Shown: positions 31,876 to 42,247 of the stretch, piece after piece | Numbering within the stretch: the first letter of the stretch is position 1 | Layout: each line of letters begins with the position of its first letter | DNA from: Dendrobium chrysotoxum | Taxonomy: Eukaryota; Streptophyta; Magnoliopsida; Asparagales; Orchidaceae | Length of the DNA: 64,000 nt | Assembly: GCA_019925795.1 (NCBI GenBank) | Contig: CM034305.1 | Location: forward strand, 65,584,573-65,648,572 | Reading direction: 5' to 3' | Notes under the pieces: model-generated | What the model was told of the DNA's origin: nothing | What the model saw: only the letters and a program-made list of their open reading frames with translations | Databases searched by the model: none | Position numbers and translations under genes: made by a program

Positions 31876-34800
31876 ATGATTCTGTTGTTTTCTCTCCTCA
31901 TTTTGTCATTTGAAAGCTTCTCCTCATGTGTGGCTGACTTTGATCAAGATGTGAGGTCTTTGGGAGCTTTCTCTTTGCATGGTGTGGGGGCTTATGCTGC
32001 TGGTTTTTATGAGGAGATGGAAGGAGATGAAGGGGATCTATTGGTGAGGAGCATTGATCAAATAAGAAACTTTGGAGGAAGATCAAATGAGAAGGTGGTT
32101 AGTGTGGAGGACTATGGTGCAAAAGGTGGTGGAGCTGATGATACTATGGTAAGGTTAAATTTGTTATTTTTCTAATATTGTCATTTTTTTTTCCTATTTT
32201 ATATTTGTTGTATGTTGCAACATTCATTGCAGTAGAGAGATAGTGAGTTTAATGTCTTAATTTTGCATGAAGATCCAACACACATAATTATAATTAAGAG
32301 AGAATGTGCAAGAATTATAAGAGACATCAGATATTTTAAGTGGAAAACCCAAGAAAGGGAAAAATCACGGGATTTGACCCAGTTGAAATGATTATACTAA
32401 TGTTTGTCGCCGATTACAAATGATGCTCTTTCTCGAGGAAAGGCATTGGCTTAATATAAAAAATACACATTGTATATAGCACATCATAGTAGAGAGATAG
32501 TGAGTTTAATGTCTTAATTTTGCATGAAGATCCAACACACATAATTATAATTAAGAGAGAATGTGCAAGAATTATAAGAGACATCAGATATTTTAAGTGG
32601 AAAACCCAAGAAAGGGAAAAATCACGGGATTTGACCCAGTTGAAATGATTATACTAATGTTTGTCGCCGATTACAAATGATGCTCTTTCTCGAGGAAAGG
32701 CATTGGCTTAATATAAAAAATACACATTGTATATAGCACATTATATGTTTGGAGTTGGAAGAATCCAATCGCATGAGAGATGTTCTTAAGAGATCGTTCG
32801 TCTGTTTGTTTGGTCGGAAGGATCGTAGTCAGACGATGGTGGTCAGAAGACCTTAGTCGGGCAATAGTGGTTGGAGGATGATAGTCGAGTGATAAAGGTC
32901 GAAGGGACCGTAGTTAGAAGATGGTGATAGGAGAGACCATAGTTGGACGACCAAGGTCGAAGCGGCTATAGTAGGGTGATGGAGGTCAATGGGGCCATAG
33001 TTGGGCTACAGTGGTGGAAGTATTGTAGTCGGGTGACGGAGGTCGGAGGGGCAGTAGTCATGTGACGGTGGTCGGAGGAGGGAACGTAAAAGGTCAAAGC
33101 TATTGTAGTCGGGCGATGAAGGTTAGAGGGAGAGTAGTCAGGCGATTAAGGTCGGATCGGAGGGACCGTAGTCGGGCAAGTGAGGTTTGAGGAACCATTG
33201 TTGGGGTGACGTACGGTAGTCGGAGGGATTATAGCCGAGCACTTGAGGTCGGAACGAGGGACTATAGTTCGTTGACGGAGGTTGGTGGGATCGTAGTTGG
33301 GCGATGGTGGTCGAAGGGATAGTAGTCGGGTGATGGCGGTCAGAGGGACCATAGTCGGGTGATGCAAGTTAGAGGAACCATAATCATGTGATAGTGGTCT
33401 AAGGGAGGTCGTTGGTCTACGAAAGGTGTGACAACAATAATTCGGAAATGGTCGGGCAGAGGTACGATTGCGACGACATAGCGGAGTAATCTGGCTGTGA
33501 TGGTTGCTCAACAAAAGTTCTGATGGCCAGGCGGCGAGGGTTCATTGGCGATGGTGCTTGGGTGGAGCTCCTTGATTTTTCAAGCCGCAAAGCTCTCTTC
33601 CCTCCCTAGCCAAGGGTCCAAGCCCCCCTTCTGTAAGGAGTGGGGGCCTATTTATATTTTTTTAGTGGCATGCCCCGTAAATAAGTAAAAAATATGTTGC
33701 AAATCCGAAACACTCCATCGGATGGCCTGTATTGATTCCAGTAGTCATAAATTATTTCTTGAACATTCATGTGCCTAAACAGTGCCAGAATCATACAATC
33801 TTGGGCTCATCCGATTGGTCTTGTCGAGCCACTAAATTTGATTATAAGTATGCCAAATTTAAATATAATTTAGTTGTCCAATTAATGTCATGAAGCATTT
33901 AAATATTCTTCAAGCCCTTGATTTGGGCATATTGGGGCTCATATTTAACCATTTTTTATGTCGTTTTGTTTGTCTCATCGAGACATTCAATTTGCTATAA
34001 GTTTGCTAATGTTATAATTTGGATGATCCCAAATTTAATTTCAGAAGTCTCTAATTCAATTATGTCTCGAGATTCATATTCGATTAAGGTGATTTTTGGT
34101 GATGTATCAATATTGTAGATAAATAAATACAATTACAACTTACTATTTTTTATAATATTAAATGAAGATGATCAATCTTTATTCTATACCTAGATATTTA
34201 CACATATACTTAGAAGCACTCATAAATATTTCCATGTCAATTCTATATGAAACTCCTTGTAATTATGCATAACAATAGCATTCCTTCATCTATAAAAGCA
34301 ATTTCTCACATCTATTTAACTTAATTACCTCATTTTGCAAGGCATTTGAAAAGGCATGGAATGCAGTTTGCTCCTCCAATAGCCCAGTCTCTCTATTGAT
34401 ACCTAAGGGTAACACATACCTACTGAAGCCCATCACATTTTCTGGCCCCTGCAACTCAGATATTTCAGTCATGGTGAGACCATAACATTCATCATATATA
34501 AATCAAATCATCAAAGTTATATAAGGTCTCCAATGCATTAATATACGTGCATAAATATAATTTTTCAGATTGAAGGGACAATTGAAGCTTCTTCAAACCC
34601 ATCAGATTGGAATGGAAAGAATCAAAGGCTATGGATTTATTTCAACAAAGTAAACAATCTTGCTGTTCTAGGAGGTGGAACCATCAATGGCAATGGAAAG
34701 GTTTGGTGGCAAAAATCATGCAAAGTAGATAAATCACAAGTAAGTCTTAGGTTTCATTTGGGACTGCTTTCTCACTGCTTCTTAAAGCAGTTTTTTACTA

Positions 34801-36721
34801 CAAAAAATTTTTGAACTAAAAAACTGCTTTAAAAAGCAATAAAAAAGCTGTCTCAAATGCAACCTTAGTTAATTCTTGCTCTTAAATCCTCATCCATATG
34901 AATTTAATTGTACTTACATGTTAATTAATTTGATTTCTTGCCTTTTTTGTACATACAAAACTACATTTTCAGCCATGCAAAGATGCACCGACGGTATGTG
35001 ATCATCATATAAATTTAATTATTTCATGAAATTAATATTCTTGACATATAAATAAATGAATAATTTTACTTTTTTTTTGCAATGTAGGCTTTGACCTTTA
35101 ATGCTTGTAATTGGTTGAGAGTAGAGAGCTTGAATGTGATAAATAGCCAACAAATACACGTTGAGTTCGAGAATAGCAAGAATATTATAGTTTCAAGCCT
35201 CAGTATAAGTGCACCAGGCAATAGCCCTAACACAGATGGAATCCATGTCACAGGAACACAAAATATTACCATCAATCATTGCACCATTGCTACTGGTATG
35301 TATAACATCATTGACATATATATATATATATATATTTACCTCTATTTGGTAACAATGGTAAATTTATTTCTGCCATATTATTGTAATTTACAGGAGATGA
35401 TTGTATCTCAATTGTAAGCGGATCGCAAGATGTGCATGCGAATAACATAATTTGTGGCCCAGGTCATGGAATCAGGTGCACATAAAAAATAAACTTAGGC
35501 TTCATTTGGGACAGCAATAAGAAAGCTATCCCAAACGAAGCCTTAATTGCAGGTTAATTACATTAATTAATGTATTTTAACATTCCTTAATTATTTATGT
35601 TATCTAGCATTGGAAGTCTGGGAGCAAAGGGCTCTACTGCCCAAGTCTCAGGTGTGACCGTAGACACTGCACAATTTAGCGGTACTTCAAATGGAGTTCG
35701 TATTAAGACATGGCAGGTAATTAGTTAAATAAAGGAACATTAAATTCATACATTTGATTTATTTTGATATAAATTTTGATTGATTTGTCACTAATCTAAA
35801 AGTAAATTCAATAAATATATATGTTATATATTTCTCTCTCATATTTGTTTGACAATCGTAGATTCATAAAAAAATGATCAAATTAGATCACCTGAGGATC
35901 GATTACGATCGTAAATTTAAGGATATCACCATAAGAAAGAAAATAATTATATGAATCTCTTCAATCTTTAGGTTCATAAATACTTCGAACTTAGTACAAA
36001 CAAATGAAATCAATCATATTATTTCATTTCCTCATGCTCACATCAATATGGTTTTTTTCTTTCTTTTTTTAGGGTGGAAAAGGCTATGCTAAGAACATTG
36101 TATTCAAAAACATTGAAATGAGCAATGTCAAAAATCCAATCATCATAGACCAAAACTACTGCGACTCCAAAAAGCCTTGTGGCCAACAGGTAAATCAATA
36201 AGAACTCACAAACCAAATATAACTTATAAACCTATAATCTTAGGTTTTGTTTGGGATAGCTTTCTTACTCCTTTCTAAAGCAGCTTTTTAGTACAAAAAT
36301 TTTTAGTTCAAGAAAGCTGTCCTAAATAAAGCCGTAAGCTTTATTGGAGATAGCTTTTTTATTACTTTTGAGAAAGCACTTTAAGAAAATATTTGACGAT
36401 AAGATTAGCAATGCTTGCTATTCTAACTGATAAGGTCTCAGGTTAAATATTTATGAATAAAAGTTATATGATTCTATGCAGCAATCTGCAGTGCAAGTGA
36501 GCAATGTACAGTATAGTAACATCAAAGGAACAAGCGCTTCCAAGTTTGCAATAAATTTCAACTGTAGCAGAAGCTTTCCATGCAGTGGGATAGTATTAGA
36601 GGACATCAACTTGGTTAAAAATGGTGGTGGCTCAGCTAAAAGCTTCTGTGCAAATGTCAAGTGGTCCAAGGAAGGGACAGTCATCCCACCACCCTGTGCT
36701 CTACAGCTTGAAGATGCATGA
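31876..36721 (+). CDS. Polygalacturonase (glycoside hydrolase 28)
   Basis: Secreted pectinase hydrolysing alpha-1,4-linked galacturonate in the wall. Nine exons (31876-32148, 34342-34473, 34569-34739, 34973-34993, 35088-35295, 35394-35475, 35608-35716, 36073-36189, 36482-36721) join in frame through GT-AG junctions to 450 aa. A hydrophobic signal peptide covers about 1-20 and a linker about 21-74 precedes the domain start VVSVEDYGAKGGG. All four family motifs are intact: NTD (247-249, in SPNTDGIH), GDDC (269-272), GHG (292-294) and RIK (327-329); D249, D270 and D271 are the catalytic acids and H293 the conserved histidine. From memory the C-terminal half resembles fruit-type endo-polygalacturonases (IIIDQNYCD, NIKGTSA), but endo versus exo action is not settled. 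Exon 4 is only 21 bp. Introns 1, 3, 6 and 8 carry transposon insertions. Confidence 0.94.
32231..32744. repeat. 257-bp perfect tandem duplication (polygalacturonase intron 1)
   Basis: AGTAGAGAGATAGTGAGTTT begins at 32231 and at 32488. The two 257-bp units look identical by eye apart from the last few bases (ACATCAT/ACATTAT). The unit is the end of the LTR-like repeat that fills this intron. Such identity implies recent duplication or gene conversion, or an assembly artefact. Confidence 0.9.
32780..33530. repeat. Degenerate GTCGG-rich minisatellite
   Basis: About 20 imperfect units of roughly 30-40 bp built on GTAGTCGGGCGATGGTGGTC and GGAGGGACC. The GC-rich, strand-asymmetric tract stands out from AT-rich surroundings. 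Complementary versions occur at 44170-44500, 45660-45930 and 54430-54630, so it is part of the LTR-like repeat, not a local expansion. Confidence 0.75.
34750..34864. mobile_element. Tourist-like MITE, family 1 (polygalacturonase intron 3)
   Basis: Starts GGTTTCATTTGGGACTGC, ends GCTGTCTCAAATGCAACC, with TTA on both sides. It begins 10 bp after the donor of intron 3. Confidence 0.82.
35498..35542. mobile_element. 45-bp minimal family 1 MITE (polygalacturonase intron 6)
   Basis: The whole element is two terminal repeats, GGCTTCATTTGGGACAG and CTATCCCAAACGAAGCC, joined by CAATAAGAAAG. TTA flanks both ends. It is an internal-deletion derivative of the 100-130-bp family and sits 22 bp after the donor of intron 6. 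Confidence 0.85.
36243..36333. mobile_element. Tourist-like MITE, family 1 (polygalacturonase intron 8)
   Basis: Starts GGTTTTGTTTGGGATAGC, ends GCTGTCCTAAATAAAGCC, flanked by TTA/GTA. A further half copy (GCTTTATTGGAGATAGC) follows at about 36338. Confidence 0.75.
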
Positions 36722-36944
36722 ACAATCATATTCATGATAGATACATAGAATAACTTCGTGGTTGCAGATATGAAAACATATAAATAATTTCTGTGACTAT
36801 ATCTCTTATAACATATTTGATATAGTTGTATACTTGGAAGTATATGTGTAGTTGATGGATGAATAAAATTCAGATGGAAAGAACATCTAATACTCAACTT
36901 CAAAGAAAAAAAATATACATGGAAGTGCTTATCTTTGACACTAA

Positions 36945-37074
36945 AGTTTTGTTCGGGACGGTTTTTTAACTACTTCCTAAAGCAGCTTTCTAATATAAAA
37001 ATTTAATGTTCAAGAAATTTTTGTATTAAAAAGCTGCTTTAGAAAGTAACAGGAAAGTTGCCTCAAACGAAGCC
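36945..37074. mobile_element. Tourist-like MITE, family 1
   Basis: Starts AGTTTTGTTCGGGACGG, ends GTTGCCTCAAACGAAGCC, with TAA on both sides. It lies about 220 bp after the polygalacturonase stop codon, near or within the 3' UTR. Confidence 0.8.
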
Positions 37075-37126
37075 TAATTTATTGATTTAGGCTTCACAAT
37101 AAATTAGGCTTCTTCACAATAAATTA

Positions 37127-37256
37127 GGCTTCATTTGAGACAGCTTTTTTATTGCTTTCTAAAACAGCTTTTAAGTAAAAAAAAAATTAATTCAAGAAAA
37201 TTTTTAACTAAAATACTGTTTTAGAAAGCATCAAGAAAACTGTCCCAAACGAACCC
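37127..37256. mobile_element. Tourist-like MITE, family 1
   Basis: Starts GGCTTCATTTGAGACAGC, ends CTGTCCCAAACGAACCC, with TTA on both sides. Just before it, CAATAAATTAGGCTTC is repeated (37098-37131), which suggests repeated excision or slippage at the left end. Confidence 0.8.
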
Positions 37257-37910
37257 TTAATGTATAGTAGAAGGAGATGGCGAGCTTTTCAACAGCTTAT
37301 TTTGCACCATTGTAGCCATTTTTCTCATTTATGTCTCTTTAAGCTCAATCTCTCCTCTTTATTTTTTCATACACACAAATGTAGTAGAAGAAAAGACTAA
37401 AGAGAGAGAAATGGAGAAGGACCAAATGGAGAGGCAAATATTAAACTATTAGAAGCATATAATTGCTTTTTATTTCTTCCATCAATTCTGAAATAAATTG
37501 GGGGATTGGTCCAACCTCAAATATTCCTTTAAAATTACTCATCTCAAAATCAGCCCAATAAGGCTTAAAACAAACGGCCCACTTCATTGCTCGAGCGGTT
37601 GTGTGTTTCTAACATGGCCCATTTAAGGAATAGCCCGCATGCGAGTTAGCCCACAGTGAACGGCCCACTTTGCAACAACATTATTAAATTTAGTAAAAAA
37701 AGTTATGCCAAATAAGTTTATAATTTTGAGTCACATATGCCAAATTGTAGCTAATTAAATATAATGGGATGGCAAAATTTCTTTCTAATCAAACAAAATT
37801 TTTATTGCAAATTTCTTAATCTTAGAGCATTGACAAGTTAATATCATGGCCAATCATCTCCTAGCTTTTATGTATCTTGAAATTCCTACGATGTTATTGG
37901 AGTCGTCTTA
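37257..37910. other. Intergenic, no gene
   Basis: No gene recognised. GC-richer text at 37,555-37,670 (GCCCACTT repeated, GCCCATTT, GCCCGCATG) hints at an old repeat but was not classified. Confidence 0.35.
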
Positions 37911-38030
37911 GGCTTCGTTTGTGACGGCTTTCTTACTGCTTCTTAAAGCAGTTTTCTATTACAAGAAATTTCTTTTTTGTACTAAAATGATGCTTTAAGA
38001 AGCAGTAAGAAAGTCGTACCAAACAAAACC
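37911..38030. mobile_element. Tourist-like MITE, family 1
   Basis: Starts GGCTTCGTTTGTGACGGC, ends GTCGTACCAAACAAAACC, with TTA on both sides. Inner arms CTTACTGCTTCTTAAAGCAG and GCTTTAAGAAGCAGTAAG pair almost perfectly. Confidence 0.85.
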
Positions 38031-38320
38031 TTAATCATATTTGAAGTATTTTCTACAAAAATGGTATGTATTATAAACCTAGATAGGATTGTACAAGGAT
38101 TTTGTTAGAAATAGTTAATTTAGGAGAGTTCCTCGTTCTAAAGATGATTGTTATATTGCCAATTTTGTAGGTTGTTCTCCATCTCCATGACCTCTTCACC
38201 AAGTGGTTATCATGTTCATATTATTAATTGATTGATCATTGATGGTGACTCTCCATAAAAAAAAGTTCGTGAAACTTAAATCTTTAAATACATAATATAA
38301 ATTAGAGACCCCAACGAAGC

Positions 38321-38486
38321 GAGAGATTACGTGCGGAGTCCGGATCGAAGCTGCATCTGGATTCTATGGGTGTGCGCAATAAAAGCGCTGTAAAAGTGCA
38401 TTGTGTACAGTAATTATGCTTTTACTGCACGCACTCATGAAATCCGGACAGTTCTCCCGTCCGGACTCCGCACGTAATAATCTCTC
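38321..38486. mobile_element. Mutator-like MITE, family 2
   Basis: Left end GAGAGATTACGTGCGGAGTC and right end GACTCCGCACGTAATAATCT then CTC. Palindromic, with inner pair CAATAAAAGCGC/TGCTTTTACTGC. The flanking 9-mers do not match, so the target duplication has decayed. Confidence 0.72.
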
Positions 38487-39011
38487 CATTGCAAGAGCTT
38501 ATTAGTAAAAGTTTTACAGAGCATCATCCAATCGCGCATCTCAAATTAACATATTTGTAGTTAAAATATGGTAGGAGGGAGCTATCGCACCTCTTTCTAC
38601 GTTTTTATAGTTGTTTGGACCTATCTCTTTTTGAGTTTCTTATAAAAACGATGTAACTTGCTTCCTATATTTAGCTTTTTATAACTATTTTTTAATCCTT
38701 TCATGAGTTTTGTGTGATTTGATTTCTTCACCGCACTTAATTAAGCAATTAAATATATAATCTTGACTTGACCCGAAGATTCAACCTTCCATACAATTTT
38801 CATCTTATCCAACAAAAACTATCCACATTCAAAAAACTTAGCAAATTCGACATCAATATCTCTTTTTTTGTTTTTTGCGTGCGGGCGAGAGAGCTTATAT
38901 TTAGGTCAATTAAGACAAATTCACACACACATCATATATACAAGCTTCAAACTCAAGACTTTTTGGTTGATAGTCAAAGCTCCCAACTAATAGATCAAGA
39001 TGAGGTGCATA

Positions 39012-39389
39012 ATATCTCTATTCTCATATCCTATCACTACAGGAAAATAGCCTAGTACCGAGGGAATTTTCGGCGGACTATTTTCCGACGGATAAAGATG
39101 AAATATTTCAGACTGATTTTTAGGAAGATTTTCCGGCGGATTTATTTCCGACTTTTTTCCACCGGACAGCCGACGAAAAAAATTTCCAGCGAAAAAATTC
39201 GGCCGGAAAATTTTTCCAACGGTTTTTGTTCGATGGAAAATTTGTCCGACGGCTCGTTTTACAGTCGAAATTTATTCCGCCAGAAATCCGTCGAAAACTT
39301 TCAAATCCGCCGGAAAATCTGCCAATAATGCATAATTTTTCTGTAGTATACCAAATATTATATCTGATAGGATATGAAAATAGAGATAT
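39012..39389. repeat. 23-bp inverted repeat enclosing a CACTA-like element
   Basis: ATATCTCTATTCTCATATCC plus TAT at 39012-39034 is the reverse complement, with one mismatch, of 39367-39389. The arms directly adjoin the left end of the CACTA-like element and lie 18 bp beyond its right end. Confidence 0.8.
39035..39348. mobile_element. Short non-autonomous CACTA-like element
   Basis: Begins CACTACAGGAAAAT and ends ATTTTTCTGTAGTA, the usual ends of plant CACTA (En/Spm) transposons. The flanking triplets are TAT/TAC, a possible aged 3-bp duplication. The interior has many TTCCGGCGGA/TTCCGACGG-type units in both orientations, typical of CACTA subterminal repeats. Length about 314 bp; no coding capacity. 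Confidence 0.75.
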
Positions 39390-39597
39390 TTTTCTTTACA
39401 TTAAATACTATATCTTGAATGATCAAGCATGTGCTTGAAGATGATATGCTGAAAATCTTTGATAGATTAAATATTATAAACATATAGATCAAAATCATTT
39501 GGTGATGGCCCATTGGCTCATCAGAACGCTATTTATACAGCATTAATAATTGGGATACTGTATATAAAAACATGAATGAACAACCATTAATAATTTA

Positions 39598-39703
39598 GGC
39601 GTCTTTTGAAGCAATTTTCTTATACAAAAATTTATAGCTTAAGCAAATTTATACTAAAAAGTCGTTTTAGAAAGCAGTAAGAAAGCTGTTCCAAACGAAA
39701 ACC
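39598..39703. mobile_element. Tourist-like MITE, family 1 (diverged)
   Basis: Starts GGCGTCTTTTGAAGCAATT, ends GCTGTTCCAAACGAAAACC, flanked by TTA/TGA. Confidence 0.65.
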
Positions 39704-40088
39704 TGAATGATGTGACATGCAGCAGCTGGCGCAATCCACGGCATGACTCTTTCTTTTATCTACCTAAAAAACTGGACAAAGATATAGCAGCTGAAAGCAA
39801 TGGTGGTGATAATATATCTGACCATGTGCACTGCTCATAATGCAAAGACTTCTGAGTGGTCTTTCATTTTGGAGAGTGGGGTGCAGCTGTCTTTGAGAGA
39901 TGGAGGGTTCTATCATTTAGGGTTTAGGGTTTCACTGATGATTTTGACCGTTGGGGGGGAAAAAAGTTTGCAGGGGTTCCCTACCATTTGTGATTGCTAG
40001 CAGTTGGAAAGTTCTTCAGCAATGATTTTGTATTTTTGTGGTTGTTGTAAAAGGATTTTTACGATGCTTTAAGATGATAGCGGTTTTA

Positions 40089-40193
40089 GGCTTCGTTTGA
40101 GATAGTTTTGGGCTTTTGCTTTTTTTCGTTTTTTTTAAAGTTGTGTTAGAAAAATGTTGTAGAAAACAGTAAGAAAACTGTCCCAAACGAAAC
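40089..40193. mobile_element. Tourist-like MITE, family 1 (diverged)
   Basis: Starts GGCTTCGTTTGAGATAGTT, ends ACTGTCCCAAACGAAAC. TTA precedes it; the right duplication is unclear. Another half element ends at about 40440. Confidence 0.65.
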
Positions 40194-41145
40194 TGCAATC
40201 GTTGAAACTTACAGTTTTTCAGCTTTTTTTATCAGCAGTGGTCGAAAACTTTGGAAGGTTGAATTTGTGATAGTTAAAATCATCGTAAGTCGAAATAAAT
40301 ATTTATTATGGTGATTTTAACCGCTACAGATCAGTGTTGAGGTTTAAATAGCTGCTTTTTATATATAATAGCTTTGAAAAGTTACTTTCTCTACAGCTAT
40401 TTTACAAAGCAGCAAAAAAATCTTCCCAAACGAAAACCTTAATCTCAATCGAATCACCTATTTTGACACCATTTATTAATCTACGAATAGAAGGTCTAAG
40501 GTAAATCCTCCATTTTTAACCTAAAAATTTAGCTCATATAAGATTGAACTCAATATTTTTATATGACTTAATAATATATATTATTATTTTTATATTACAT
40601 TGAATAAACTTATTTTTAAAAGGATTAAAAATTCGTCATCTTCCCACCGCTCAAAAAAAAAAAACTATGATATCAAAACCGATTGGTCATTGACATCACC
40701 ATGCATGGTAATAATAAAATGCACAAGTTGACATGTTATGTCTCAATTAATAGAAACACAAATTCTCTTGGTTTCAGCTATATATTTATATAGAGAGAGA
40801 AAGAGATAGAGAGAGAAAGAGATAGAGATAGAGAGAGAAAGAGATACATAGAGAGAGAGAGGGAGAGGGAGAGAGAGCTAGCAGTCAACTATGTAGTTTA
40901 TATATGTGGATGTCTTCCACAAAACTTTTATTTTAATGATAGCACTGAGAACCAAGTTCAACTGCTGCTTATTTATGTATACATTGCTGCAGGGAGCCAA
41001 GTTAAATTATTCTCTAGCCAAACAGTGTATCTAAGGACATAGACCATTTGGTCCAAACTGAGGGGTTGGTCCATACCTTTCTATGCCAGCAAATTTTTAC
41101 CTAAATTATTAGTTCCTATCTCAAACTCTAGCCTTACTAATCATA
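40194..41145. other. Intergenic, no gene
   Basis: AT-rich with a half MITE and a GA-rich microsatellite; nothing else recognised. Confidence 0.4.
40792..40878. repeat. (GA)n-rich microsatellite
   Basis: Interrupted GA tract with AGAGATAGAGA variants. Confidence 0.9.
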
Positions 41146-41253
41146 AGCTTTGTTTGGGACAGCTTTAAACTATTACTTTTTTCTTCTTTTTAAGAGAATT
41201 TTGTACTAAATAGCGACTTTAAAAAGCAGTAAGAAAGTCGTCCCAAACGAATC
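41146..41253. mobile_element. Tourist-like MITE, family 1
   Basis: Starts AGCTTTGTTTGGGACAGC, ends GTCGTCCCAAACGAATC. A family 3-like copy follows directly (about 41280-41520). Confidence 0.7.
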
Positions 41254-41899
41254 TATAATATAATTAGATACTAAGAGACGAAGAGTCTATTTTGTAAAGA
41301 TGAATATAAAGTTGTTGTAAGGAAAATAATTCTTTTAAAAGTTGTTTTAGATATTATAAATATATTTTATTTGAATAAATAGGACTTTCTCGTAGCTATC
41401 GCACAGTAGTGAATTTGGCTGTAAAAAATAACTTTTCAATATCTAAATTTTTGAAAAGCAAAGAGAAAACAACAAGTCTCCTTTCAATCATTGCTATTAT
41501 CTCAAACAATTAGAGCCATTAATTTAACAAAATTTTTGAAAAAAAAAATATTTTTGAAATTATTTACATGTCATAAGTTTTAGTGGCATCAAAGATAAGT
41601 ATGATTTTCCTCATGGGAAGAGAAAAGTCTTTATCAATAGACTATTATTCTTCTATATGCTTAAAGTCAAATTTTCATGTGATGTTATTTTGACTTCTCT
41701 TTCATCATGCTACATCTAGTTGTTAATGAAAGAGATTTGATCTTAATCTACATTATAAACAAGTAGAAAATCATTATTCTCCTATCAATTATATTTTTGC
41801 ATCTACCATCTTATATAATATTCAAAATCAAAATCAATAGTTAAAGGTGATTTGCTAGATAAAAACTATGTAGATTGAGATTTGAGGGTCTGTTTGGGG

Positions 41900-42038
41900 A
41901 AAAAATATTCTGTGCAGTCATCGAACGGCGTCCGTAAAAGAATGAGAGTTCGCCACGTCACTTTTTTGTTGTGTACCGGGTGACGTGACACTCTGATTCG
42001 TCACCGGATGGTCCGGTGGCTGCACATAATAATTTCTC
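41900..42038. mobile_element. Family 2 MITE variant nested in a family 3 MITE
   Basis: Left end GAAAAAATATTCTGTGCAG, right end CTGCACATAATAATTTCTC. CTGTTTGGG occurs immediately on both sides, a perfect 9-bp target duplication, which supports Mutator-type ends. The duplicated 9-mer belongs to the terminal repeat of a family 3 MITE (about 41885-42247) that this element interrupts. Confidence 0.78.
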
Positions 42039-42247
42039 CTGTTTGGGATTGCTTTATGGCTACATTATTTTTTAGACATCAATCATAATTTCGTTTAGGT
42101 ACAACTTTTTCCTGAATTTTTAACTACTTTTTAGAAATTTCTGTGGTGAAAAGCTGTTTTCTGTAACCTTAGTAGCAAAGTTACTTTCTCCACAATAACT
42201 TCACAATCAACTTTATAAAATACTGCAATCGTCCTATATAGACCCTG

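Larger units (their letters stand above)
32231..34130 (-). mobile_element. Long LTR-like repeat in intron 1 of polygalacturonase
   Basis: Noncoding repeat in antisense orientation. Read on the minus strand it has AT-rich sequence, a TATA-like AAAATATAAATAGGCCCCC at about 33660-33640, a degenerate minisatellite (33560-32780) and a distal part resembling copia LTR ends (GGGTCAAATCCCGTGATTTT, then TTGGGTTTTCCACTTAAAAT). The same order occurs on the plus strand at 45130-46410 and 53950-54985, with a shorter relative at 44100-44650. No gag or pol was seen, so I read it as a solo LTR or a noncoding LTR derivative; the exact ends are not fixed. Confidence 0.62.

Noticed and set aside
32780..33530. 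Regular GC-rich repeats considered as a CRISPR-like or coding repeat array.
   Set aside because: Units are degenerate and unevenly spaced with no distinct spacers or long frame, and the locus is a plant intron.
34290..34472. 60-aa minus-strand open frame.
   Set aside because: Antisense of exon 2 of the polygalacturonase (AFEKAWNAVCSS on the plus strand), which fits the gene model.
39098..39328. Basic, Arg/Phe-rich open frame.
   Set aside because: It lies wholly inside the CACTA-like element and reflects TTCCGNCGGA repeats, not a gene.
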